This document shows positions 26,618 through 35,428 of a stretch of DNA of 64,000 nucleotides, piece by piece. The stretch comes from an uncultured Bacteroidia bacterium. Lineage in GTDB: Bacteria > Bacteroidota > Bacteroidia > Bacteroidales > Prolixibacteraceae. Location of the stretch: positions 1-64,000 of the forward strand of contig CAIUAN010000043.1 in assembly GCA_903897145.1 (NCBI GenBank), in the 5' to 3' direction. Position 1 is the stretch's first letter. Each line of letters starts with the position of its first letter. The notes under the pieces are model-generated. The model saw only the letters and a program-made list of their open reading frames with translations, searched no databases and was not told the DNA's origin. The position numbers and the translations under genes were made by a program.

Positions 26618-28017
26618 TTTTTTGGAGCGGCTTTCTTGCTTTTCACAGCTTTTGGTTTTACTGTATCAGCAGGTTTTGCTGGAGCCTTTTTTGCTTTTGT
26701 CTCTTTAGTCTCCTTCAAAGTGACCTCCTTTTGGATTTTTTTTAATTCTTGCTCTGCTAGTTCTAGCTTTTTTGAATTAGCTTGAAACAATTCCCGTAGA
26801 CTTTCTAGTTCTTGATGTTTCTCATCTTCAGGAATAATAGCGTTGAGCCGAATCTTAAAATCACTTAGGATGTTCATGTAATTTATAAAGGCCTCATACG
26901 GTGTTCCGTATGGGTTAAAATATTTATGCACTTCTCCATCTGAGAAAAATTTAGTGCACATGTAATAGAAATGATCAATTGTCTGGAGATAGTTCCAATC
27001 TTTTAATAAGGCAGCGTCCTGGCATTGAGCCATCCGATCTTTTAAAAGATAGAGTTTTTCAAAGGCTTCTTTTTGAAGTTCATTCCCTAGCCAAGCTGAG
27101 AGGTCTCGTTCTTCGTCTGCCCAAGAGATCGGATACAGCACATGAACGGAGGATATGGGTTGGAGTGAGGCAACTACTTCTGAAGGTGTGGAAAACTTTA
27201 ATTCTCCGGTTTTTAATACGGCCTCAGGGAGATGCTTGAGGAAATCAAAAATGCCAGATTTCTTAGTATGCAACTGTCCAAAAGTTTCATAGTTAATGAA
27301 TATGGTAACCACCTCTTCTTCTTTCGGTAAGGCAACCATCCATCCGGCATACTTTTCGGCTGTCAGTGGATATTCATTCCATCCTTTATTCGAAAATTTA
27401 AAGGAGAGGTCATCACTAAACCTAAAATTACGCATCAGAACTTTAAGTCTTGGATTGATCGTATTGCAATATAAATAGTTTGGACTCTTCCAGCCCAGAA
27501 CATGTTTTGCACCTTCCGTGATCATGGCCTCAAAGCCCATTTTTTGCACGCGGTCACCAATTTCATCCGAATAGATGAGCTCTGTATTGCGGAAAACTTT
27601 CGGCTTATAGCCAAAGAGTTCTTCGATCAAATCGTCGTGCGCTTTAACTTGAGATTCAAAAAGATCACCGTCTTTTAATGAGGCCATTGAATTGGCATAG
27701 GTCTCAGACAGAAATTCAACACATCCCGTAGAGGCTAAATGAGCGAACGAATCAATAACTTCAGGTGCATAAAGTTTAAACTGATCGATCACAGTTCCAG
27801 ATAAGGAGAAAGTGACTTTAAAGGCTCCCTTATGTTTGATAATTAAATCATGGATAAGCTTATTAGCAGGCAAATAAACATGATCAGCCACTTTGCGCAT
27901 AAAGGTCTCATTGGCAAAATCGTCGTAATAATAGGCATCATTACCAATGTCGAAAAATCGATATTTGCGGTATCTAAATGGCTGATGTATCTGAAAGTTA
28001 AGACAAACTGATTTCAT
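26614..28017 (-). CDS. Glycoside hydrolase family 57 alpha-amylase-like protein
   Basis: 467 residues from the ATG at 28017; the 24 extra residues of the ORF-track start overlap the GT4 gene end. MKSVCLNFQIHQPFRY is the usual GH57 opening (motif 1). EFLSETYANSMA holds the likely nucleophile Glu of motif 3, and FRNTELIYSDEIG is also characteristic. It probably degrades or remodels glycogen inside the cell, with no signal peptide. The last ~60 residues are a Lys/Ala/Pro-rich tail (KKAPAKPADTVKPK) that is not part of the catalytic fold. The gene lies between GT4 (5-base gap) and rbsK (overlap). Confidence 0.88.
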   Translation of the reverse strand: MKSVCLNFQIHQPFRYRKYRFFDIGNDAYYYDDFANETFMRKVADHVYLPANKLIHDLIIKHKGAFKVTFSLSGTVIDQFKLYAPEVIDSFAHLASTGCVEFLSETYANSMASLKDGDLFESQVKAHDDLIEELFGYKPKVFRNTELIYSDEIGDRVQKMGFEAMITEGAKHVLGWKSPNYLYCNTINPRLKVLMRNFRFSDDLSFKFSNKGWNEYPLTAEKYAGWMVALPKEEEVVTIFINYETFGQLHTKKSGIFDFLKHLPEAVLKTGELKFSTPSEVVASLQPISSVHVLYPISWADEERDLSAWLGNELQKEAFEKLYLLKDRMAQCQDAALLKDWNYLQTIDHFYYMCTKFFSDGEVHKYFNPYGTPYEAFINYMNILSDFKIRLNAIIPEDEKHQELESLRELFQANSKKLELAEQELKKIQKEVTLKETKETKAKKAPAKPADTVKPKAVKSKKAAPKK

Positions 28018-28022
28018 ATCAT

Positions 28023-29324
28023 TTAATTTTTGACTGTTTTTAATGCCGATAAATAGACTTTGTGAACATGTTCTGCCGAATGTTTCCATTGGAGACTGTC
28101 AACTTCTTCTTTCCCATGTTTTTTAAACATGGCTGATAAGGCTGGGTATTTGAGTATCCCATAGATAGCATCTGCCATTGCATTGATATCCCAGAAATCA
28201 ACTTTAATGGCATGTGTAAGAATCTCCGCAACACCCGACTGTTTTGAAATAATGGTTGGAACATCTGACATCATGGCTTCTAAGGGTGAGATGCCAAAAG
28301 GCTCAGAAACAGATGGCATCACATAGACATCGCTCATCCGAAACATATCAAACACGTCGTCGCCATGCAGGAAGCCAGTGAAATGAAAGCGATCTGCAAT
28401 GCCAAGTCGGGCAGCACGACGGATCATTTTCTCCATCATATCGCCATTTCCTGCCATAACAAAATGGACATTGTCTGTTCGTTTTAGTACTTGATAGGCC
28501 GCTTCCACAAAATATTCAGGTCCTTTTTGCATCGTAATACGACCTAAAAAGGTGACAATTTTCTTTTTTATTCCTCGTCCAGAATCTTGATTTTCCGGTT
28601 TTTCTACTGGCTCGACAGCATTGTAGACCGTTGTAATCTTTGATGGATCAATTCCGTATTTCTCAATGACGATGTTGCGGGTTAGGTTACTGACGGTAAT
28701 AATCTGATCGGCGATCTCCATCCCTTCTCGTTCTAGGGCATAAACCTTTGGATTGACACTTCCGCCACTACGATCGAAGTCCGTGGCATGAACATGAATG
28801 ACCAGAGGCTTGCCGCTTACTCGCTTAGCAGCAATGCCTGCAGGATATGCAAGCCAGTCGTGGGCATGGATAACATCAAAGTCATATTCTTGTCCGATTT
28901 GTTCAGCAACAATGGCATAATTGGCAATCTCGTCGAGTAGTCCGTTTCCGTATTTCCCGGTAAAGGGGAGCTTTCCTTCTGAATCGGTCTCAATAAATCG
29001 GGTGTGTGAAGAGAAACGTTGTTCGGTAAGTTTCCAAAATTCTTCGGGGGAAGAATAGGGGACTAGATTAGACTCAACTTCTAACGTTGTTACTTTATGA
29101 TTTTTTGTGGCGAGATGTATTCGTTTTTGAGAGATGGATATTTCGTTCGCACCGATGATCTTTTTAACAGCTGAATTGTCTTCGTCTCCATAAGCTTTAG
29201 GCACAACAAAAAGAACCTCAACATCGGCAATTTGTGCCAATCCTTTAGTTAGACCGTAACTTGCTGTGCCGAGCCCTCCACTAATGTGCGGCGGAAACTC
29301 CCATCCAAACATTAAAACTTTCAT
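28023..29324 (-). CDS. Glycosyltransferase family 4, glycogen synthase-like
   Basis: 433 residues with a two-Rossmann GT-B fold. MFGWEFPPHISGGLGTAS is the nucleotide-sugar loop typical of starch/glycogen synthases, and HVHATDFDRSGG follows. The C-terminal half has FLGRITMQKGPEYF and the EPFGISPLEAM motif with the paired Glu of GT4. Cytoplasmic. Its place between debranching enzyme and GH57 is the standard Bacteroidota glycogen arrangement, so it likely elongates alpha-1,4-glucan. The ATG at 29324 follows the debranching gene stop by 54 bases. Confidence 0.88.
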   Translation of the reverse strand: MKVLMFGWEFPPHISGGLGTASYGLTKGLAQIADVEVLFVVPKAYGDEDNSAVKKIIGANEISISQKRIHLATKNHKVTTLEVESNLVPYSSPEEFWKLTEQRFSSHTRFIETDSEGKLPFTGKYGNGLLDEIANYAIVAEQIGQEYDFDVIHAHDWLAYPAGIAAKRVSGKPLVIHVHATDFDRSGGSVNPKVYALEREGMEIADQIITVSNLTRNIVIEKYGIDPSKITTVYNAVEPVEKPENQDSGRGIKKKIVTFLGRITMQKGPEYFVEAAYQVLKRTDNVHFVMAGNGDMMEKMIRRAARLGIADRFHFTGFLHGDDVFDMFRMSDVYVMPSVSEPFGISPLEAMMSDVPTIISKQSGVAEILTHAIKVDFWDINAMADAIYGILKYPALSAMFKKHGKEEVDSLQWKHSAEHVHKVYLSALKTVKN

Positions 29325-29378
29325 CTTATAATCGCTGAGTTGTGAAACATTTTTTATATCAATCGACAGCTACTTATT

Positions 29379-31319
29379 CTAAATTTTATAGTTCTCAAGC
29401 GCCGAAATAGCACTCAATACTCCACCTACATTCCAGGCTTGCGAAATTGCTCCTCTAGCCGTGTAAGGTGGATTTCCCTCATATACCTCAGAAAGTGTTC
29501 CTAAACAGTGTTCTGACATCTCTTCCTCGAATACCGCCATTATCTGCTTTAATAGGGATAACCCACCTGCTTTATGCACTTCAAGATAGGTTTTCACAAA
29601 AGGATAGATTAAGAAAGGAAAAACACTACCCATATGCAGTGTCGCAGATCGTTGATCAACATTCCCTTCGCAAGTTCCTTTGTAGTGCAAGTCGTTTGGA
29701 GCTAAAGTTCGAAGTCCTCGCGGCGTAAGCAGCTCGTTTCGAACCTTACTTAAAATCATCTTTTTCTGTTCTCTACTTAAAGGCGAATAGGCGCAGGCAG
29801 CGGCAAGCAACATATTTGGACGAACAGCCCAATCGGTATAATTGCCATCAACAAAGTCAGCCAGATATTCGTGGGTGTCATCCCAGAAAGTATCCAGAAA
29901 TGATTGGGCTATTGTTGAGGGCAGTTCTGACCATTCACCAATGAACTTTTTATCTTTAGCTGCTTCTGCAAGATCTAGTGCAAAGCAGACCGCATTATAC
30001 CATAAGGCATTAATTTCAACCGCTAGACCACCTCGTTGTGTTACTGGACTTCCATCGATATAAGCATCCATCCAGGTGAGTGCAACCCCATCTTTCTTCG
30101 CATAAATAAGTCCGTTAGGCTCCATATGAATATAAAAATGGGTCCCATTTTTATAGCTTGATAAGATCTCTTTTAGAGCAGAGCCATAATTTTTCCATAA
30201 CGTCTTTTTATCGCTAAATGGAACGAGCTCTTGAATAGCGCTGAAGGCCATTAGGGGTGCATCCGCAGCATCGTAATCGCTTGGAATTCCAACATATTTA
30301 GGCAGTAACCCGTCTTTTAAGCGGCTTAGATTTGTGGCTAAAATTGCTTCGTAACTTGACACCTCTTTTTTGGTAAGCAGGATGCCTGGCAAAGCGAAAA
30401 AGGTCTGCCTAGGGATCGATTCATACCAAGGAAATCCAGCGATTAAATCCTGTCCGTCCTTCCGATCTGATCGAAACTGCTGGGCGGAGTTAAGCAGACA
30501 ATTAACGAAACTATCTCGTGGGAGTCGACTCTCTTTTTCAGTCTCGTAATGCTTGTAAAGATTCTTAGGATCACAAAGTTCTGTTGAGGCGGAGAAGAAT
30601 ATCGATTCCCCCTTTTTTATGTCTAGTTCAAAATAACCTGGAACTAAAAGGTCTTCTTGATATTCATAACCTCTTGAACGCTCTTTTATGTACTCAATAT
30701 TTAGTGACCAATCTGGAACAGGAACAAAGTCAGGCTCTTTTGAAAATTGCATATAGAGGTTTGGAAAGCCATCATAAAGTTTCATCATGATCCCATTTTT
30801 CACTTTGGCATATTTGCTATTCGCAACCATATTAGCCTTGGTAAGTTGGTGTACATTTCGAAAGGCAAGAAAGGGTTTAAAACGCAAGGTGGTTGGACTA
30901 TTGGCTTCCTCTAAGGTGTACTTTACAATCACTTGGTTGGAATTTTCCACAAGCATTCGAGTCTTGGTAAGTATTACACCACCAACACGATAAGTTACTT
31001 TTGGAATCGTCTCAATCTCAAAGTTGCGAATGTATTTATGCCCTTTAGGCTCGTAAAATTCACCAGGATACTTATGAATTCCTAAATTAAATTGGGTGTC
31101 ATGTTGTATAATTGATTCATCAATAGAGGAGAGTAAGACATACTTTCCACCGTCGAGTTCGTCAAGTTGAACAATAAGCATTCCATGATATTTTCGGGTA
31201 TTGCAACCGGAAATAGTTGAGGAAGAGTAGGCGCCTAAACGGTTAGTTCGCAGAAATTCGCGCTGTAGAGAGTATTCCAGGTTTACCAGTTCCTCCTTAT
31301 CGAATTTTAGGTAACTCAT
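29379..31319 (-). CDS. Glycogen debranching enzyme, amylo-alpha-1,6-glucosidase (GH133)
   Basis: 646 residues. The N-terminal beta domain (EFLRTNRLGAYSSSTISGCN and TRKYHGMLI) is the bacterial GDE N-domain, and the C-terminal (alpha/alpha)6 barrel has FAGLP-like FPWYES, LTWMDAYIDGSPVTQR and EVNALWYNA. It hydrolyses alpha-1,6 branches after limit digestion and lacks the transferase part of eukaryotic enzymes. No signal peptide. It is the first gene of the minus-strand operon that continues into GT4, GH57, rbsK and the ribose genes. The 98-base gap before it holds no clean TAnnTTTG element. Confidence 0.9.
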   Translation of the reverse strand: MSYLKFDKEELVNLEYSLQREFLRTNRLGAYSSSTISGCNTRKYHGMLIVQLDELDGGKYVLLSSIDESIIQHDTQFNLGIHKYPGEFYEPKGHKYIRNFEIETIPKVTYRVGGVILTKTRMLVENSNQVIVKYTLEEANSPTTLRFKPFLAFRNVHQLTKANMVANSKYAKVKNGIMMKLYDGFPNLYMQFSKEPDFVPVPDWSLNIEYIKERSRGYEYQEDLLVPGYFELDIKKGESIFFSASTELCDPKNLYKHYETEKESRLPRDSFVNCLLNSAQQFRSDRKDGQDLIAGFPWYESIPRQTFFALPGILLTKKEVSSYEAILATNLSRLKDGLLPKYVGIPSDYDAADAPLMAFSAIQELVPFSDKKTLWKNYGSALKEILSSYKNGTHFYIHMEPNGLIYAKKDGVALTWMDAYIDGSPVTQRGGLAVEINALWYNAVCFALDLAEAAKDKKFIGEWSELPSTIAQSFLDTFWDDTHEYLADFVDGNYTDWAVRPNMLLAAACAYSPLSREQKKMILSKVRNELLTPRGLRTLAPNDLHYKGTCEGNVDQRSATLHMGSVFPFLIYPFVKTYLEVHKAGGLSLLKQIMAVFEEEMSEHCLGTLSEVYEGNPPYTARGAISQAWNVGGVLSAISALENYKI

Positions 31320-31417
31320 ACTTCATGTTTTAAATTACATTCTTTTAATTGTCTGCAATGGTCTTTAGTCGCTGCAGTCAACGATAAAAATAGATAAAGG
31401 TATTGTCAACTAAAAAT

Positions 31418-32413
31418 TTAAATTCCTATTTTTTCCTGAAACAGTTTTTCAACCGAACCAAGTTCAAGATGAGGATATTGTATTTTTAACTGATTAATTT
31501 TTTCAAGTTGCAAGGTGATAAAATCTCGATAGACTTTTTCGCTTGCATTAAACGGTCTGTGTTTAGCTGCTTGAAGTAATTTTTCAATGGCCTCTTTGAC
31601 TTGTTGGCTATCTTTTTCAAGGAAGACCGCACTAAATTTTTCTCTAAAATACTCAAGAGCCAGCTCGCTTGGATGAACCATGTCGTTCGCATAAAAGCGA
31701 TAATCCCGAAGCTCATCCAGCTGCAATTCATAGGCAGGAAAGTATGAAATTAGCTCATTTCCAAAATGTTTGATTAGCTCGTCTATCGCAAGAAGGAGAG
31801 ATGATTTGCTCAGTTGATTCTCATGCGCCCCATCTTGAAGATGACGAATTGGACTAACGGTAAAAACAAGGTGCAGATTCGGATTAAAGGCTTTTAATTG
31901 GTCAATTATTTCGATCCACTCTGCTTTTATTTGGTTAACCGATAATCGGTAATGGTCGAACTCCGACGCTGGTAACTTGTGACAATTGGAGACAACTGCA
32001 CCCAATTTTTTGAATTCAAAAACCCAGGCTGTTCCGAAGGTTATAAAAAGATGCGAGGCTTGCTTTAGTCTATTATAAGCCTCGAGCGATTGATTGTTGA
32101 TTTGATCAAGAACAGTTTGAGGGTTGGAATTTGAGAAGCTACTATGGTGTGAAAAGCTATGAAATAAGCCTTCTCTCTCGAATAAATCTTGATCTGTAAA
32201 TTTTTTTTGTGTGATAATATGTTTTAGACAATTAGCTATCGATGACGGGTTGTATAAAATTCCAAAGGGATTAACCGTAATAGGCATGCAGCACTCCTGA
32301 AGATTGCGTCCAATGTTTTCTGAGAAACATGAACCAATCATCATCGATTGGGTATGGTAACTTATTTTAGTCCCCGACTCATTTAGTGCTACTGGGGTAT
32401 TGAATTTAACCAT
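31418..32413 (-). CDS. GSCFA domain protein
   Basis: 331 residues of the GSCFA family, an SGNH-hydrolase-like group common in Bacteroidota. The name motif appears as MIGSCFSENIG near residue 27, followed by NPFGILYNP. FITFGTAWVF, FTVSPIRH and YANDMVHPSELA match the blocks of a GDSL-like esterase. The real substrate is unknown. It lies 52 bases after queG on the same strand. A near-match TATCTTTA element lies upstream, so it may have its own promoter. Confidence 0.87.
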   Translation of the reverse strand: MVKFNTPVALNESGTKISYHTQSMMIGSCFSENIGRNLQECCMPITVNPFGILYNPSSIANCLKHIITQKKFTDQDLFEREGLFHSFSHHSSFSNSNPQTVLDQINNQSLEAYNRLKQASHLFITFGTAWVFEFKKLGAVVSNCHKLPASEFDHYRLSVNQIKAEWIEIIDQLKAFNPNLHLVFTVSPIRHLQDGAHENQLSKSSLLLAIDELIKHFGNELISYFPAYELQLDELRDYRFYANDMVHPSELALEYFREKFSAVFLEKDSQQVKEAIEKLLQAAKHRPFNASEKVYRDFITLQLEKINQLKIQYPHLELGSVEKLFQEKIGI

Positions 32414-32465
32414 TTATCCTTTGAAATAGATGTCAATTATTCTATCTCCTAAAGATACAATTAAA

Positions 32466-33398
32466 TTATTTAGTTAGGTAGTCGATGTTGCGCTTTAAAC
32501 GTGTATATCCTGCTCTCTCAAAGGCCGTTTTCTTAAATCTCACATGATAATCTTCAGGGCTTAGTTCAGACCATTCTACTTTAGTCATCTCTAAAAGTCC
32601 AGGAATTGGCTTGAAATCATCGCTTTTATTGGGGGTAATGACTTTATTCCATGGACACACATCCTGACAGATATCACAGCCAAAGATTCGATTTTCTAAA
32701 TTTGCTTGAATGTCGGTAGGTGCCTCTTCTTTGTTTTCAATGGTGTGGTAAGAGATGCATTTTGTGGCATCTATAACCCGATCGGCAACGATTGCCTTTG
32801 TTGGACAGGCATCGATACATTTAGTACAAGTTCCACAATGATCGCTCGTAAATGGGGTGTCATAAGCTAGCTCAAGGTCTATAATTAGCTCAGCAATAAA
32901 GACATATGAGCCATGATATTTGTTGATTAATAGGGAATGCTTTCCAATCCAACCTAAGCCAGCTGCTTTAGCAAGTGCGCGTTCTAGAACCGGTGCTGAA
33001 TCGACAAATCCTCTCCCTTGGCACGGTGAAACCTCTGATTGGATGTATGTTAAAAGTTCATTAAGTTTTTCCCTGACCACAAAATGATAATCTCTTCCGT
33101 AGGCATATTTTGAGATAATGGGTGCGGAAGGATCAGCTTGTTGCTGGGTTGGAAAATAATTGATAAGCAAAGAGACCACGGACTTTGACCCCTCTTCTAG
33201 TTTCCCTGGATCGAGCCGTTTTTCGAGGTTGTTTGCCATATAGGCCATATTCCCATGCATCTGGTTTATCAACCATTTTTGCAAGGGTTCACGCTCTTCT
33301 TCTAGCGCTCGGACTTGTGATATACCACACTCTGCAAAGCCAAGTTCTAAAGCCTTTTGTTTAATTAGCTGGCTATATGTTTGGCGAGAGTGATCCAT
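32466..33398 (-). CDS. queG: Epoxyqueuosine reductase QueG
   Basis: 310 residues. A cobalamin-dependent iron-sulfur enzyme that makes the last step of queuosine, reducing epoxyqueuosine in tRNA. The catalytic Asp region VDSAPVLERALAKAAGLGWIG is intact, as are the two ferredoxin-type clusters CGTCTKCIDACPTKAI and CDICQDVCPWN. Cytoplasmic and of normal length, without the HEAT extension of some homologues. It lies 15 bases downstream of the DUF59 gene at the end of the SUF operon, which would supply its two [4Fe-4S] clusters. Confidence 0.95.
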   Translation of the reverse strand: MDHSRQTYSQLIKQKALELGFAECGISQVRALEEEREPLQKWLINQMHGNMAYMANNLEKRLDPGKLEEGSKSVVSLLINYFPTQQQADPSAPIISKYAYGRDYHFVVREKLNELLTYIQSEVSPCQGRGFVDSAPVLERALAKAAGLGWIGKHSLLINKYHGSYVFIAELIIDLELAYDTPFTSDHCGTCTKCIDACPTKAIVADRVIDATKCISYHTIENKEEAPTDIQANLENRIFGCDICQDVCPWNKVITPNKSDDFKPIPGLLEMTKVEWSELSPEDYHVRFKKTAFERAGYTRLKRNIDYLTK

Positions 33399-33413
33399 AA
33401 GGGGACATAAATG

Positions 33414-33716
33414 CTACATAAATCCTAATTCCAGTCGGGCCTCTTCCGACATCATCGATTTCTCCCAGGCGGGTTCAAATGTTAGTTCAATTTTGCAGGT
33501 CTCAACCCCTTCGACCTTGTTTGTCATATACTCGACATCAGCCAAAATCATGTCAGCAGCAGGACAGTTTGGCGCAGTTAAGGTCATCAGGATTTGAGCC
33601 TCATTTTCAGCTACATCGACACTGTAGACCAGCCCTAGATCATAAATATTAACTGGAATCTCTGGGTCAAATACCTCTTTAAGGTTTTCAATAATTAAAT
33701 CTATTCTTGGATCCAT
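33414..33716 (-). CDS. DUF59/MIP18 family iron-sulfur assembly protein (SufT-like)
   Basis: 100 residues of the DUF59 (PaaD/MIP18) family. VFDPEIPVNIYDLGLVYSV and LTAPNCPAADMI with the conserved Cys are the standard motifs. Members act as late factors in iron-sulfur cluster insertion. It sits between sufE (2-base gap) and queG (15-base gap) and is part of the SUF operon typical of Bacteroidota. Cytoplasmic. SufT is a possible name, but the family is mixed, so no symbol is given. Confidence 0.92.
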   Translation of the reverse strand: MDPRIDLIIENLKEVFDPEIPVNIYDLGLVYSVDVAENEAQILMTLTAPNCPAADMILADVEYMTNKVEGVETCKIELTFEPAWEKSMMSEEARLELGFM

Positions 33717-33718
33717 TT

Positions 33719-34150
33719 TTAATTGTTTTTAGTTGAAATTTTCTCGTAAGCCAAGGCGTAAAGTTTCATTTGTTTAACCATGGCCAAGAGTCCATTAGAG
33801 CGTGTGGGTGAGAGATGTTGACGTAATCCAATCTCGTCGATAAAACGAGGTTCAGAAGCTAAAATCTCGTGTGGAGTTCTACCTGAATAGATTTTCAGTA
33901 GAAGTGCCACCAATCCTTTTACGATTAATGCATCACTTTCCGCTTCAAAGGTGATAGTCCCGTCTAGATATTCTTGATGAAGCCAGACTCTCGACTGACA
34001 TCCACGAATTAGGTTTTCATCGACTTTGTATTGGACATCTATAGGGGCCATTTCGTTTCCTAATTCAATGAGTAGGCTATACTTATCCATCCAGTCTTCA
34101 AATCCTGCAAAGTCGTCGATTATCTCTTGTTGTATTTCATCTATAGTCAT
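33719..34150 (-). CDS. sufE: Sulfur acceptor SufE
   Basis: 143 residues. SufE receives persulfide sulfur from SufS and hands it to SufB. The acceptor Cys is C51 in IRGCQSRVWL, the same position as in E. coli SufE. The C-terminal GLVALLLKIYSGRTP and RSNGLLAMVKQM are typical. It lies 31 bases after sufS and 2 bases before the DUF59 gene. Confidence 0.96.
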   Translation of the reverse strand: MTIDEIQQEIIDDFAGFEDWMDKYSLLIELGNEMAPIDVQYKVDENLIRGCQSRVWLHQEYLDGTITFEAESDALIVKGLVALLLKIYSGRTPHEILASEPRFIDEIGLRQHLSPTRSNGLLAMVKQMKLYALAYEKISTKNN

Positions 34151-34181
34151 TCGATAGGTCTATTGAAAGTTATTATGCCAA

Positions 34182-35399
34182 TTAAAACATGGCTTTAAGC
34201 CTTATTAAGGCTTGATAAAACACCTCAACTTCTTCCATGGTATTATAAAAAGCAAACGAGGAACGGACCATATTTTCGACTTCAAAGTGGTCCATAATTG
34301 GATCGGCACAAAGTCTTCCCGTACGGACAGCAATGCCCAATTGATCGAGTAATGTTCCTAAGTCAAAAGGGTGAATCCCTTCTATGTTAAAGCTCAGCAC
34401 ACCCGCTTTTTCGTTTGCCTCACCGTAGATCGTTAAGCCATTTATCGTTTTAAGTTTTTCGGATGCAAACTGGAGTAGATTCTGTTCGTGTTTCAGCACT
34501 AAGGTATGATCAAGGCTCTCTAGATAGCTTATGGCAGCAGCTAGTCCAATAGCGCCAACATAATTTGGTGTTCCAGCTTCAAATTTATAAGGGATCTCAT
34601 TGAAGGTTGTTTTACCGAAAGTTACTCTATCGATCATCTCCCCTCCACCAAGAAATGGTGGCATCTGATCTAACCATTTGCGTTTGCCGTAAAGGACTCC
34701 GCTGCCTGTTGGTCCATACAACTTATGTCCAGAAAAGGCATAAAAATCGCAGTCGAGTGTTTGAACATCGATCTGGAAATGGGGAGCCCCTTGAGCCCCA
34801 TCAATCAACACAGGTATATTTTTAAGATGTGCCTTTTCAATGATCGTGGCAACAGGGTTTACAGTGCCAAGAACATTCGAGACATGCGTCACCGCTATGA
34901 TCTTTGTTTTACCGGTGATTAGGCTGTCGAGTGTATCAATAGAAAGTTCCCCTTTTTCATTAAAAGGTATAACCTTGAGTTTGGCTCCTTTCCGTTCGCA
35001 CATCATTTGCCAAGGGACGATATTTGCATGATGCTCCATCTCTGTAACGATCACTTCATCACCTTCATGGATAAAGGCATCTCCAAAGGAGTGGGCAACT
35101 AAATTTATCGATTCAGTTGTTCCAGATGTAAAAATTACTTCGGCCGATTCTGTTGCATTTAAATAGCTTCGGATAATTTCGCGGGCCTGTTCAAATGCTT
35201 CTGTCGTTTTGTTTGCAAAGGTATGGGTGGCTCGATGGATGTTGCCATTGGTAATAAGAGAGAATTCGTTCATCCGTTCGACAACCTGCACTGGACGTTG
35301 ACTCGTGGCCGCATTATCCAGATATACCAATGATTTCCCATTGACTTTTTGGTCAAGAATGGGGAAATCTTTTCGTATTTTCAGGGGATCAAAGCTCAC
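34182..35399 (-). CDS. sufS: Cysteine desulfurase SufS
   Basis: A class V aminotransferase-fold, group II cysteine desulfurase of 405 residues, supplying sulfur to SufE and SufB. The PLP Lys is K226 in AFSGHKLYGPTG, and the active-site Cys is C364 in RTGRLCADP. MEHHANIVPWQ is the typical cofactor-binding strand. Length and motifs are complete. It lies 29 bases after sufD and 31 before sufE in the SUF operon. Confidence 0.97.
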   Translation of the reverse strand: MSFDPLKIRKDFPILDQKVNGKSLVYLDNAATSQRPVQVVERMNEFSLITNGNIHRATHTFANKTTEAFEQAREIIRSYLNATESAEVIFTSGTTESINLVAHSFGDAFIHEGDEVIVTEMEHHANIVPWQMMCERKGAKLKVIPFNEKGELSIDTLDSLITGKTKIIAVTHVSNVLGTVNPVATIIEKAHLKNIPVLIDGAQGAPHFQIDVQTLDCDFYAFSGHKLYGPTGSGVLYGKRKWLDQMPPFLGGGEMIDRVTFGKTTFNEIPYKFEAGTPNYVGAIGLAAAISYLESLDHTLVLKHEQNLLQFASEKLKTINGLTIYGEANEKAGVLSFNIEGIHPFDLGTLLDQLGIAVRTGRLCADPIMDHFEVENMVRSSFAFYNTMEEVEVFYQALIRLKAMF

Positions 35400-35428
35400 G
35401 ATTTAGCGAATGAATAAATATAAATTTC

